Counted from the first letter of the stretch, positions 9,888-18,625 are shown. The stretch is DNA of 64,000 bases from Branchiibius hedensis (GCF_900108585.1 NZ_UESZ01000001.1:1736001-1800000); one strand, 5' to 3'. The notes: generated by a model not told the origin, from the sequence alone. Numbers and translations: made by a program.

Positions 9888-10139
9888 ATGTCGATGGTCC
9901 CTGCGTTTACCTCGGTGCTTGTCGCAATGGCGGCGGCGGGTGGGCTGGTGTCGGCCGCACCAGCCTCATCCGCCACCACGAAACGCGTCGAGTTCACGAT
10001 CCGCAGCGGCGACACCGGTGCTGCAGTCGCCGCGCTGCGGTGCAGTTTTGTGGATGATTCCGTGGGACCGACCACCACAAAACGGGCAAAGAAAAGGGGC
10101 CCAACGGCCCCTGACCTGCGGTCATCTGGTGGAGCATAG
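9888..10139 (+). pseudogene. Truncated secreted-protein frame next to the attachment site
   Basis: ATG 9888 opens a frame with a good signal peptide (hydrophobic core VLVAMAAAGGLVSAAPA). After it comes FTIRSGDTGAAVAALR, which resembles the first helix of a peptidoglycan-binding domain. The frame then runs through the tRNA terminator and into the tRNA 3' end, which no real protein should do. I therefore read it as the stump of a secreted protein, cut off near 10,050, rather than an intact gene. Confidence 0.4.
10092..10112 (-). terminator. Rho-independent terminator downstream of the tRNA-like sequence
   Basis: Read on the minus strand, AGGGGCC and GGCCCCT pair perfectly around a four-base loop and are followed by TTTT. 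It lies 15 bases beyond the CCA end of the tRNA-like sequence, where a tRNA terminator is expected. Confidence 0.75.
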
Positions 10140-10206
10140 GGGATTCGAACCCCTGACCTCTTCCATGCCATGAACGAGTCATCGCCGCTCTACCGCGCTA
10201 TGCCGC
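10127..10206 (-). tRNA. tRNA-Ala(GGC)-like sequence with degenerate 5' half; putative attL
   Basis: On the minus strand the last 40 bases are a textbook tRNA 3' part. They include variable-loop AGGTC, T-arm AGGGG-TTCGAAT-CCCCT, acceptor strand ATGCTCC, discriminator A and encoded CCA, as in actinobacterial tRNA-Ala(GGC). The 5' part is poor. The acceptor GCGGCAT mispairs at position 2, the D-arm lacks several bases, and the anticodon arm (loop ATGGCAT) is imperfect. I read the 3' half as the native chromosomal end displaced by an element integrated on its right. An intact tRNA would then lie at the other junction, outside the window. It could instead be a diverged but functional tRNA. Confidence 0.5.
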
Positions 10207-10208
10207 GC

Positions 10209-10329
10209 TTTGTGGTGGTTCGGGAAACCGCTACAACCCTACCGATCGGCGCAGATATGCGGGGGTTTTGTGGGCGTTTCGTGGGGGTCGGCGATTCCCA
10301 AGGTAAAAGCCCCTTAACTATTTCGTGGG
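10209..10329 (+). repeat. Four copies of TTT(C/T)GTGG next to the tRNA; possible integrase arm sites
   Basis: TTTGTGGTGG occurs at 10209-10218, TTTTGTGGG at 10266-10274, TTTCGTGGG at 10277-10285 and TTTCGTGGG at 10321-10329, all in the same orientation. They lie within 125 bases of the tRNA-like sequence. Short direct repeats flanking a tRNA core are typical of arm-type binding sites of tyrosine integrases. The integrase that would use them is not adjacent. Confidence 0.45.
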
Positions 10330-10719
10330 TCCAGACGCGCCCGCAACAGACCCCACCGCCACGGCTTGCTTCGCGCCCAGTCGAGCCACGAGCTTGCCAA
10401 GCCGGGGCAGGACACCCGGCTCGATCATGTAACGCAGCGGCTTCGTCGGGACCGGGCGAACCAGGCCCACTCGGGCGAGGATGCGGAGTTTCTCAGCGGC
10501 GTTCAAGTCGCCCGCGGTGTATCCAAGATCGCGAGGCAGCGCCGGCGCCTCGGCCTGTCGCACAAGTTCAAGCAGTCGTAGGTTGCGGAAGGTGAGCACG
10601 CGGGTCAGTTCGGCCAGGGCTGCCAGGTCCCCGTGCTCAGCGTCATCGATCAGAGCGCAGAGGTTCCCACAGCCGCGATCGAAAGATCGGCTCTGTGCAC
10701 TTTTTGCGCCGTAGATCAC
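10318..10719 (-). CDS. Winged helix-turn-helix protein (ArsR-like)
   Basis: This 133-residue protein starts at GTG 10719. Residues 30-115 read as a winged helix: AELTRVLTFRNLRLLELV, then AEKLRILARVGLVRPV and PLRYMIEPGVLPRLGKLV. The order helix, recognition helix, then a short beta wing is that of the ArsR/MarR fold, but no metal-binding Cys pair is present. It is the first gene inside the presumed element boundary, a common place for a regulator of excision or transfer. The stop lies within the repeat block next to the attachment site. Confidence 0.6.
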   Translation of the reverse strand: MIYGAKSAQSRSFDRGCGNLCALIDDAEHGDLAALAELTRVLTFRNLRLLELVRQAEAPALPRDLGYTAGDLNAAEKLRILARVGLVRPVPTKPLRYMIEPGVLPRLGKLVARLGAKQAVAVGSVAGASGPTK

Positions 10720-11045
10720 GCCAAGAAAGGAAGCCGACCGGACCGCGCTCGGCGCGTCGCAGACCCACGAACCCGAGCGGCAGGCAGGATTGCCGCGGCC
10801 ACCCTCACCCCCAGGGATGGTCGAAAGGACTAGTCATGCAATCGCTCGAACCGACGCTCCCGGCGACTATTCGCGTCGCACCGTCAGGACACCACCAACC
10901 GGGCCCCGCGCGGGAGCCCGGCAACACCACGTCGCACCGTCCAGCGCATGGAGCATCTACAACGGCCAGAAGCCGCCCCGCAGATGCCCACAACCAACTA
11001 GGACGGGCCACCGGGTCCGCCCACGACCAGGCAGGACCGTTCGAG

Positions 11046-12191
11046 ATGAAGACGAGCGCCAAGTTGGCAGTGACGGCGTTGGCTATCGCTGCCAGCCTCT
11101 CGATGGCCGCGTGCAGCGGAGGCTCGGCCAGCGGCAGTGGCGGCAACCCGCCGAGCAGCACGACAACCGCGTCAACGGCTGCGTCGGCGGCGCCCACGAC
11201 CCCTTCTGCAAACGCGTCATTGAAGTCGGAACTGTCCACCAGTGTCTACGCGCCGAAGTCGGCCGGGACCATGAAGTCCGCATATGAGGGTTCTTTCGCC
11301 GGCGCCGATGGTAACGCCGTGGTTACGTTCGTCGACAAGATCGGAGGGCCCCACAAGCTGGTCTGGAACGACGGCAGTGGCCGCTCGGTCGACGTATCCA
11401 CTCCACCAGGAAACTCTGCCTCAGACAGCACCGCGACGATCACTGCTTTCCCCGCTGGTACGGCCATCGCCGTGACCTGGAGCGGCGCTACTGACCTAGT
11501 GGCGCTCTACGACCCGGCGACCGGCAAACAGATCGGACCAACCGAGCCCAACCCGTTGAAGGGGGCCTATAGCGTGAGCAACACGCCAATGGGTGTCACG
11601 TTTTCACCTCACGGCGATCCCAACGACGTCAGCAGCCTGCTGTCAGACGGATCTGTAGTAGACGCCGTTCCCGAGGTGGACTTCGCCCACCTGTCCCACA
11701 GCAACCTTTCTGCAGGAGTATCTGCTGTCCTCCCATTGGTCAAAGGCAAGTTCCTCGCGTACTGGCAGAAGCCAAACGACGGGACGCGCAACTACTTGAT
11801 CGTGGATTCGTCCGGCAAGCAGGTCGATTCAGGATTCGCCTGCTACTACTCTCCTGCGGGATCGTTGGCACCCGTCAGCCCGAACGGTGAATGGTTCGGC
11901 TTCGGGGGCGCTGCGTTCAACATCAAGGACTTGGCTAAGTCGCGATGCCTTCACGACGTCAAAGCCGGCGACAGCACAGGAGCCGTCGCCACCGCAATTA
12001 GCAACGATGGCGACGTCTACGGGATCGTGGGTAGCGGCGGTTCTGTCAAGGCGTTCTACCTGGCCGCGTCGGAGCCGGCCGCTAACGCCGAGATTTCGGA
12101 CTACTCCGACGCGCCGAGCGCTTTCCTCGAAGACGGCGGGGCCGTCATAGGTGCAAAAAACTTCCCAGCCGTCGGGGTGTACGGGAAGTAG
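11046..12191 (+). CDS. Predicted lipoprotein of unknown function, 381 aa
   Basis: ATG 11046 gives a classical lipoprotein signal (KLAVTALAIAASLSMAAC, Cys23) followed by a Ser/Thr/Gly-rich linker of about 40 residues. The rest is mostly beta-strand, with turns such as ALYDPATGKQIGP and PVSPNGEWFGFGG that suggest a beta-propeller. No catalytic motif is seen. The same frame is open back to ATG 10836, which has AAAGGA in front of it. That start would bury the signal peptide, so I prefer 11046. The 326 bases from 10720 to 11045 otherwise hold no gene that I can support. Confidence 0.65.
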   Translation: MKTSAKLAVTALAIAASLSMAACSGGSASGSGGNPPSSTTTASTAASAAPTTPSANASLKSELSTSVYAPKSAGTMKSAYEGSFAGADGNAVVTFVDKIGGPHKLVWNDGSGRSVDVSTPPGNSASDSTATITAFPAGTAIAVTWSGATDLVALYDPATGKQIGPTEPNPLKGAYSVSNTPMGVTFSPHGDPNDVSSLLSDGSVVDAVPEVDFAHLSHSNLSAGVSAVLPLVKGKFLAYWQKPNDGTRNYLIVDSSGKQVDSGFACYYSPAGSLAPVSPNGEWFGFGGAAFNIKDLAKSRCLHDVKAGDSTGAVATAISNDGDVYGIVGSGGSVKAFYLAASEPAANAEISDYSDAPSAFLEDGGAVIGAKNFPAVGVYGK

Positions 12192-12217
12192 ATCAGCCCA
12201 CGACTACTGCCACCCAG

Positions 12218-12261
12218 CGAGAGGCGGCGCACCAGGGACCAGTCCGGTGCGCCGCTTCTCG
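12218..12261. terminator. Bidirectional hairpin terminator
   Basis: A 16-base stem (CGAGAGGCGGCGCACC against GGTGCGCCGCTTCTCG, one G-T pair) with a 12-base loop sits in the 85-base gap between the lipoprotein gene and the convergent 12277 gene. Confidence 0.7.
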
Positions 12262-12276
12262 GGTCTTCGCGGTGGC

Positions 12277-13020
12277 TTAGTACGGGTTCATCTGCGACAC
12301 CTGGTTGGTGTTGATCGCTCCCAGGTAGCTCGCGGAATCCTTGGTCCAGAACGCGGCGTCCTTCGTCGCCGCGGCTGTCTCCCGAGCAAGGCGCTGGGCT
12401 TCCTCCTCGGCGCGGCGCTTCTTCACGTTGTAGGCGATGCCGAAGTTCTCGAACTCGTACCGTGACGCGAAATCGGCCAGCGTCGCCTGCGTCCCGTCGC
12501 CGATGACGAACATCTGTCGCGACAGCAGTTCTCGGTCGTCGGGACTCAGCGCCCAGGTGTTCTCCCAGAGGCCGCGGAGTCGACAGAGGTCTCGCGCGGC
12601 GACGTCATAGATGGTCCGGTCCTTCTTGCGTTCCTCCGTAACCGCGAGGTCGCGACCTTCCTTCCAGATTCGGCGCGCCTCGGCGACCTGTGGGCTGACT
12701 CCGTCCGCGTACTTCTTGGACGGTTTTTCAGCCTGCGGATACGGGTTGGCCTCGCCGTACCTTGCGCTGGCTGCTCCAGCCTGACGGTCCCGGTACTCCT
12801 TGTAGTTGGCGCAGAAGGTCTCGCAGTCCTCGTCGGAGATCGGGACCGAAGTCCAGAAAGCGAGCAACTCGTCGACGTCCACGATCCTCGGCGGGAACTT
12901 GTATGTTCCGCCCGCGTGCGGACCGGACAACTCGATTGGCGACTCAGGTCTAATCACGGCCGCGAATCTACCGCCGTTGGGATCGCCTGCGGGGACTCTC
13001 GGCTGATCGACTGTCGTCAC
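12277..13020 (-). CDS. Hypothetical protein with N-terminal PAG-x-x-GG-x-F tag
   Basis: This is a 247-residue soluble, highly charged protein starting with GTG 13020. Near the N-terminus it carries RVPAGDPNGGRFAA. This short motif recurs at the N- or C-termini of many actinobacterial phage and plasmid proteins and may serve as a docking tag. The rest is helical, with a coiled-coil stretch VKKRRAEEEAQRLARETAAA near the C-terminus. No enzyme motif is visible. It lies 16 bases after the large membrane protein gene on the same strand and is probably the last gene of the conjugation-like operon. Confidence 0.6.
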   Translation of the reverse strand: MTTVDQPRVPAGDPNGGRFAAVIRPESPIELSGPHAGGTYKFPPRIVDVDELLAFWTSVPISDEDCETFCANYKEYRDRQAGAASARYGEANPYPQAEKPSKKYADGVSPQVAEARRIWKEGRDLAVTEERKKDRTIYDVAARDLCRLRGLWENTWALSPDDRELLSRQMFVIGDGTQATLADFASRYEFENFGIAYNVKKRRAEEEAQRLARETAAATKDAAFWTKDSASYLGAINTNQVSQMNPY

Positions 13021-13036
13021 GGCTCAAACACCTCGC

Positions 13037-16000
13037 TCATGCCCCATTGGTTGGCGGCACCTGGCCTCCACCATCGCGAGGCGGCGCCGCGGGACGGTCA
13101 CCACCAAACCACCGCTTCGACTCGCGCCGCGCTGCCCGAGTCGGCGGAGCCGGCGCGACGGAGGTGTCCCGCGGCGCTTCCGGAGCGGACTGGCTAGGTT
13201 CTGCCGACGGCGAAAGCGTCTCCCCAGGTCGAGATGGCGCGTGTTGGGCACCGGGCTTCACCCCCACGGGTTCGCTCTTGGCCGGACCACCGCCCGTTGA
13301 CGGCGCGCTGTTCGGCTGCGGCACCGCTGGATCAGGTGTGTAGGTATCGCCACCGCGCTCATCGAGGTACTCCGGAGGCGCCCCCACTGTCGCTGGGACT
13401 TGGTCGTCTCCCCCATCGTCGGCGTTCGGCAACGCGCCATCTCGGGGTGGTCCGGACTGAGCGTCGGCCCCCGCCGGGATCTGGCCTGACGCGGTCTCCG
13501 CAGGGTTCATTCCTCCAACCCCTCGATCTTCTGCCAGGGCCCGCTTGTCAGTCTCGTGATCGACGCCACCATGCTGAGTTTGCTGGCCTCCGGGACTGTC
13601 CGACTCGCCCTGACTCTGGCCTCCACTAGTCTCATTGTTCGGCTTTCCACCAGCGGCTTGCTGCTGTCGCTGCTGCGTGGCTTCCTCGGCGCGACGGGTT
13701 GCTTCCTTGTTGCGCTCGGATGCCTGACGGTTCATCGAGTCGAAGAACGCGTTCTTCTCTCGGTTGTCGAGCAGTTTGCGCGACTGACGGTGTGCCCGGC
13801 CACGGCGCGACAGGGTTGACCCTGCAGCCACCAGGCCCGCGGCGCCAGCCACAGCAAACGCCGCAGGCATCGCTGTGACGGCCCCGGCAGCGAGCCCCGC
13901 GGCACCAACGGCGGTCCAGGCTCCGCGACTGTGCAGCGTCGACTTCACCGGGTTGGAGCGTAGAGCTTGGATGGCACGCTGACGACGAGCGGCGAGCTCG
14001 TTGGCGACCTTCGCCTTCGCTCCCCCGGCGACCTCGTCGCGGCCCCCGTACCACTGGCGGCGCTGAGCGGCGCCCTCGCGACGCGATTTGCGCTGAGCCT
14101 TCGGGTCGTAACGACGTTCGACGCTGCTGTGGTCGTAGGCGCTACTTGCACCGACACCACTCGCAACGCCTGCGCCAGCGGCTAGTTCATCATCCAGGCT
14201 GCCGTCTCCGGTGCCAGCGACCGGCCGGCCATTGCTGTCCAGCTCGTACCCTGCGGCACCGGCACGCTCGGCGACCTCTGGGTCGACTCCCCCGCTGGAT
14301 GAGCCCCCGGCCGCGTTGCCGTCGGTTTCACGCGCCAGCGGGTCGGCACCACCGGAACGAGCAGAAGCACCCTGCGGGTTGGTGGTGCCGCCGGCCACCG
14401 TCGATCCACTGCCAGCACCACCCATGACGCCACCGGCGTTCGGGTTGCGACCCATGCCCGGTATCGCTTCCTTGCCACGCTGGAACAGTCCCGACACGCC
14501 CTCCGCCGCGGCACCGCCGATCATGCCCGAGGCGGCGCTGGACATGTACCCCTTGGCTCCGCGGACACTGAACGGGTCCGGTGCTTTGGCGATCTTCTTC
14601 CAGATCAACTTCATCGCCACGATCGCGATGATCGGGGCGGCCGACACCCACAGGACGTCGAAGAAGCCAGACAGCCCCATGGCGTTGCCGATGGACAGGA
14701 TGAAGCTGGTCAGCAGGATCATCACCGACAACGCCAAGCTGTAGCCGAAAGCGACGACGACGAAGCCGAGCGTCGTCTTGAAATAGCGCAGCGTCTGACT
14801 CTCGCGGTGGATCGGCAGGACGTCGACCAGCAACACGAAGAACACGAACAAGCCGAACGCCAGTAGCAGCGTTTTGAGCACGAAGATCATCCCGGCCATC
14901 ACCCCGAAGATGAACAGGTTGATGACGCTGAACATGGCATAGAGCATCGCCGCGGTGGACGCCGAACCGGTGCTGGTGCCGTGCAGGACGTTCAGGAAGT
15001 CTCGCGGGTTGTTGCCACTGCTGATCGCGGCCGAACTGACGTCTTTCGTCCCAGTCTGGACAGCACTGGCATCGTCCTGCCAGTTGAAGAACATGTCGTC
15101 TTTGCTGCCCGTGCCGTTGAAGAAGTCCAGGCACTGCTTGGCGTCCAGAGTTTTGGCGTCTGTGTGGCTGTTGGACACCGTCTCCCAACCCGGCGCAACG
15201 GACCAGCTCTTGCCACCGTCACCGGTCTGGCAGGCAGCCCAGAAGACTGCCATCTCGTCCCATGTGGTGCCGTCGGCCGGTGCGAACGCCCACGACGTCG
15301 TCACACTGCTGGGCACGTTCATCCCTTGCGCCGCCAGCAGTTCCGGAACTGAGACACCTGTCTTTGCGTCGTCGACCAGTGAGGATCCCGCGTTGACTTC
15401 AAGTCCTCGGCAGAAGCTGGCCCAACCGTAGTTGTTGTCCGTCCCGTACTGGGCGCGCACGTAGCTGGACAACCCACTGAGTTGCCACATCGAGTCCATT
15501 GCCAGAGGCACAGCCGCTGACGACCTCAACGAGGCACTGGATCCACCGAAACTCTTTTCATACTGCGAACGCATGGCCGACAGGTAGTTGATGCACGACG
15601 CATCGTTCTGTGAGGCAGAATCACGCGCGTTCTGGGTAGCGAAGCTGTTCGCGTAGGCGTTGTCGGCGATCGGTGCCGCGACCGCGCCAGAAACCCCGGA
15701 CACGACGTTGCTGGCCGCGTTGACCATCCAGCCCGGGCTCATCGTGCCAAACTTGCCGGGAACCGTGCTCAGCGCGCCGTTCATCATGACAGCAAACAGG
15801 GCCAGGACCATGACCGGCTTGATGACCGCTCTGCCGAACTGCCCCGGCGACTGGCGTGCCCTCATCACGGCCATCGCGATCGCACCGATCAGCAGCAGCA
15901 GGACGATCGTGACGCCGCCGGCCGACCCGTCACCCCACAACGTCTTGGCCAGTTCGCCAGCCTTGTTGTCGATGGTGTAGCCGATGCCGTCGGCGATGCA

Positions 16001-16444
16001 GAAGTTGTTCGACAACTCCACCAGCGATGTCGAGGCTTGCCACATCGTGTTGCCCACGCTGAGCATGGTGGAGTCGACCTGGTTGCGCTGCACCTTGTTG
16101 CTGATGTCACCCCAAGCGTCCGCGTCCAATCGGGAATGCAGGTTGGACGTGACTGGAGCCCAACGGTTCACGGCCAGTAGGTCGCTGCTCGTGCTGCCGT
16201 CGCTACTACCGCTGGATGAGCACACCGGGGCGGTCGCGTTTCCTTCGTCAGGGCTTATCGGGCGGAACGCCGGCAGGTATGAAGTCTCCTGCCCTGCAAC
16301 GGTCTCGGTTCCCATCGCCAGCGTGTGGCTGGGCGCTGACGCAACGGCCGAGGTGACGCCGACCGTGCTCAGCAGGACGGTGAAGACGACAGCGAACAGC
16401 GTCAGCCACCGAGTAGCCCGACGGAACGCGTTGCGTGACAACAA
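13037..16444 (-). CDS. VirB6/TrbL-like polytopic conjugation protein, 1135 aa
   Basis: The start TTG 16444 follows AAAGGA by eight bases. A signal or first membrane segment (LTLFAVVFTVLLSTVGV) leads to an outer domain with several Cys. Membrane segments follow at about residues 175-195 and 210-230, and a cluster lies at about 490-610 (FVLKTLLLAFGLFVFFVLLVD, GFVVVAFGYSLALSVMILL, AAPIIAIVAMKLIW). The last 500 residues are a long hydrophilic Gly/Ser/Pro/Arg tail with one extra hydrophobic patch. This layout is that of the VirB6/TrbL-like channel proteins of Gram-positive conjugative elements. No ATPase partner is visible in the window. The stop lies 16 bases before the next gene. Confidence 0.7.
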   Translation of the reverse strand: MLSRNAFRRATRWLTLFAVVFTVLLSTVGVTSAVASAPSHTLAMGTETVAGQETSYLPAFRPISPDEGNATAPVCSSSGSSDGSTSSDLLAVNRWAPVTSNLHSRLDADAWGDISNKVQRNQVDSTMLSVGNTMWQASTSLVELSNNFCIADGIGYTIDNKAGELAKTLWGDGSAGGVTIVLLLLIGAIAMAVMRARQSPGQFGRAVIKPVMVLALFAVMMNGALSTVPGKFGTMSPGWMVNAASNVVSGVSGAVAAPIADNAYANSFATQNARDSASQNDASCINYLSAMRSQYEKSFGGSSASLRSSAAVPLAMDSMWQLSGLSSYVRAQYGTDNNYGWASFCRGLEVNAGSSLVDDAKTGVSVPELLAAQGMNVPSSVTTSWAFAPADGTTWDEMAVFWAACQTGDGGKSWSVAPGWETVSNSHTDAKTLDAKQCLDFFNGTGSKDDMFFNWQDDASAVQTGTKDVSSAAISSGNNPRDFLNVLHGTSTGSASTAAMLYAMFSVINLFIFGVMAGMIFVLKTLLLAFGLFVFFVLLVDVLPIHRESQTLRYFKTTLGFVVVAFGYSLALSVMILLTSFILSIGNAMGLSGFFDVLWVSAAPIIAIVAMKLIWKKIAKAPDPFSVRGAKGYMSSAASGMIGGAAAEGVSGLFQRGKEAIPGMGRNPNAGGVMGGAGSGSTVAGGTTNPQGASARSGGADPLARETDGNAAGGSSSGGVDPEVAERAGAAGYELDSNGRPVAGTGDGSLDDELAAGAGVASGVGASSAYDHSSVERRYDPKAQRKSRREGAAQRRQWYGGRDEVAGGAKAKVANELAARRQRAIQALRSNPVKSTLHSRGAWTAVGAAGLAAGAVTAMPAAFAVAGAAGLVAAGSTLSRRGRAHRQSRKLLDNREKNAFFDSMNRQASERNKEATRRAEEATQQRQQQAAGGKPNNETSGGQSQGESDSPGGQQTQHGGVDHETDKRALAEDRGVGGMNPAETASGQIPAGADAQSGPPRDGALPNADDGGDDQVPATVGAPPEYLDERGGDTYTPDPAVPQPNSAPSTGGGPAKSEPVGVKPGAQHAPSRPGETLSPSAEPSQSAPEAPRDTSVAPAPPTRAARRESKRWFGGDRPAAPPRDGGGQVPPTNGA

Positions 16445-16486
16445 GATCTGGTCCTTTGGTTGGTGCAGTGGGAGGCAGTGGTGGGG

Positions 16487-16921
16487 TCAGCCGAAAACTG
16501 TCTCCGGAGCGGTGTGTTCCCGGGCAGAGCTGAGCGCCTCGGCGGTGTCGTCGTACGCGGGCCGATTGGCCTGACGTAGAACGTGCAGCCGAATGGCACC
16601 GGGCGAGATCTGCTGGCCGCACATGATGAAACTGCCGCGGTTGGATCGCTGGTAGTCCATGAGCGCGTGATAGCGCCGCAGCCGCATGCCGTCTGCGGTG
16701 CGAGTCTCGACCAGCCAGTAGATGAGCCCGTACGCGGCCAGCACCGGAACAACCACCCAAATGCCCATCAGGGTGTAACCCCACGCGGTAATCGGCAGCA
16801 TCGGAATCGACACGGCCAGCAACAGGTAGAAGGTGCGGCGCGGCATATCCCACCCGCGCCAGGTCATCCGGCGGTCTTCGGAGCGGCTCCGGGTCAACCC
16901 GGAAAGGTCGTAGACGTACAT
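16487..16921 (-). CDS. Small two-TM conjugation protein, TcpE-like
   Basis: The 144-residue protein begins MYVYDLSGLTRSRSEDRRM, then WRGWDMPRRTFYLL. Two adjacent membrane segments (about residues 30-48 and 50-70) and a cytoplasmic tail with an Arg-rich loop follow. The N-terminal tyrosines, the short amphipathic lead and the paired TM segments match the TcpE group of conjugation coupling proteins. ATG 16921 sits directly after the iscB stop (TGAcATG). ATG 16948, within the end of iscB, is an alternative start. It is followed 42 bases later by the VirB6-like gene. Confidence 0.6.
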   Translation of the reverse strand: MYVYDLSGLTRSRSEDRRMTWRGWDMPRRTFYLLLAVSIPMLPITAWGYTLMGIWVVVPVLAAYGLIYWLVETRTADGMRLRRYHALMDYQRSNRGSFIMCGQQISPGAIRLHVLRQANRPAYDDTAEALSSAREHTAPETVFG

Positions 16922-16922
16922 G

Positions 16923-18299
16923 TCAGGCTGCTTTCGTTTGGTCGCCATGCGGGGCGAGGCGGCGCTGCAGCGACGGTCTGGCCTTGTATGAGTAGCCGTC
17001 ACCTCGCTGCATAGTTGTCATGTATCTGCAGTTGATCCCGTCGTACCGGTGCGTTGGGGTCACAAGCCGGAACGTCCTGGTGGATCGCACGATGACCCGG
17101 CCGCGGTAGACACCCGCCTTCGGCCCCGTTGGGATCACAGCCTTCACAAGGTCGCCGGTGATGAACCCGTAGTGCTGTTTCCGCCGTGGCCGGTGGGAAC
17201 GAGGGAAGCCGAACCTGTCTGTCGTTACGCGCTGGTACCGGCCACGCCCGACACACTGAATGTGCAGCACTGTGGGTACCCATCGGACGATCACGTCGAC
17301 GGCGCCAACGCAGAGCGCGTCCAAGCTGTGGTCTTTCGGCACACCGTTACGCACGCGGTTCCATTTGGTGCGTCCGCCACTGGCCCACTCCACCGGCAGC
17401 CCGGTCGCGTCTAGTTCTGCCGCGAGCCGGTTGCGGCAAGCGTTCATGGCTGCCGCATCCCGCAGCGGCGTTTTGGCCTCGGCTTTGATCCGAGCGCGTC
17501 TCACTCCGTCAGTTACGAACGCATCCACCGACCGGGCACCCTTGGCTTGGTTGCATCGGACGCAGGCCAGGACAAGGTTGCTGACTCGGTTAGTCCCGCC
17601 GCGGGCACGAGGCAACAGGTGGTCGATGTTCAACGGCACCGAGCCCGTTCCAACGCCGGTGGCGTCGCAGTAGACACACCGGTGACAGAACTTCGCTAGC
17701 AGGTACTCACGGATTTCGGTCCCGGCCAGCGTGCCCTGCTGGTATTCCAAACCGCTAATGCCCGGTGCGGTCATCGCATGAGTGTCGAAGCTGACGCGTT
17801 CCAACCGCAGACTTGCGATCGGTGCGAGCGACTGGAGTCGCGTTACGCACGTCATAGTGGAGTCCACCCGGTGCTGCACCGACGGCGGCAGCCAGCCAAC
17901 GCGCACGCTCCGGTTCCTATTGCGGGCTGCGCGATGGCGGAGGTTTCGCCCACGTCGACCCCGACGCCGCTGGGCCCGTGCCACCAAACGCAGGTGAATA
18001 TGCTGGCCGCGATGGTCCAACTGTCCAAGCCACAGCCCGGTGCGGGTCGTGGTCACTTCTCCCGTACTCTCGTCAACAGCCTCCACGGTTTTGTCGAGGG
18101 AGAGTCCGGTGTGCTGGGAGCCGGGGTCGATCCCCAGTCCGAGCGGTTCCAGCATCGACTGATCGACCGTGCGGTCTTTCAACCGGATCGTGAACGGCAC
18201 CTTGCGGTGCACAACCGCCCGACCCCGCGCCAACAACTTCTTGGCTCGTTTGCAATCGGTCGGCATCAACGGCCGCTTGTGCCGGTCCAGCACGAACAC
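16923..18299 (-). CDS. iscB: IscB, RNA-guided HNH/RuvC nuclease (OMEGA system)
   Basis: All IscB parts are present in order. They are the PLMP domain (RHKRPLMPTDCKRAKKLLARG), RuvC-I with catalytic Asp (GLGIDPGSQHTGLSL), the Arg-rich bridge helix (RRRGRRGRNLRHRAARNRNR), RuvC-II Glu (LRLERVSFD), HNH with two CxxC pairs (CVYC and CVRC) and NIDHLLPRARGG, RuvC-III (KDHSLDAL), and the C-terminal target-adjacent-motif domain (HYGFITGDLVKAVIPTGPKAG). All catalytic residues are intact. The open frame continues 115 residues further, to 18644, but that part overlaps the likely omega RNA. I therefore start at GTG 18299, giving 458 residues. Unusually, it is embedded between conjugation genes with no tnpA or visible IS end. 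Confidence 0.9.
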   Translation of the reverse strand: MFVLDRHKRPLMPTDCKRAKKLLARGRAVVHRKVPFTIRLKDRTVDQSMLEPLGLGIDPGSQHTGLSLDKTVEAVDESTGEVTTTRTGLWLGQLDHRGQHIHLRLVARAQRRRGRRGRNLRHRAARNRNRSVRVGWLPPSVQHRVDSTMTCVTRLQSLAPIASLRLERVSFDTHAMTAPGISGLEYQQGTLAGTEIREYLLAKFCHRCVYCDATGVGTGSVPLNIDHLLPRARGGTNRVSNLVLACVRCNQAKGARSVDAFVTDGVRRARIKAEAKTPLRDAAAMNACRNRLAAELDATGLPVEWASGGRTKWNRVRNGVPKDHSLDALCVGAVDVIVRWVPTVLHIQCVGRGRYQRVTTDRFGFPRSHRPRRKQHYGFITGDLVKAVIPTGPKAGVYRGRVIVRSTRTFRLVTPTHRYDGINCRYMTTMQRGDGYSYKARPSLQRRLAPHGDQTKAA

Positions 18300-18625
18300 G
18301 ACCGCGTTGTCAGCCGTGAACCGAGACTGCTTGGGGCTGCTGGTGATGCGGGTGGTGCGGTTCTGCTGGGTGGCGCTGTGTTGCTTGGTGCTGCTGGGCT
18401 TACGCCCTGCGGGTACTGCTGCTACGCCGCCGGGTACAGGTGCGCCCCCGGTGGTCTCCCCTCGACCATGTTGCACACCGGTGTCCCGCCGCCCGGCTTG
18501 CGCCGTGCGCGGGATGTCGGTGCCCCGTTTCGTCCCTACCCCGGGGTTGTCTGCTGGCACCGATTCCAGAGCGGCAGGCTGAGGAAGCACCCGCCGGTGG
18601 GTTCGCGCACCCGTGTGCAACGTAG
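18300..18625 (-). ncRNA. Candidate omega RNA for IscB
   Basis: IscB nucleases use an RNA encoded just upstream of the gene. Here that stretch is unusually rich in pairing. GTTGCACAC (18621-18613) and GTGTGCAAC (18478-18470) can close a large core. Local hairpins include GGTC-gagggga-GACC and GGGC-GTAA-GCCC (a GNRA-type loop). The stretch is open as protein only as a low-complexity N-terminal extension. The guide would lie just 5' of the first paired strand, about 18622-18640. The exact ends are not known. Confidence 0.6.

Noticed and set aside
10127-10206. A normal functional tRNA gene
   Set aside because: The acceptor mispairs at position 2, the D-arm is short and the anticodon stem is weak, while the 3' half is perfect. 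I kept it only as tRNA-like attachment sequence.
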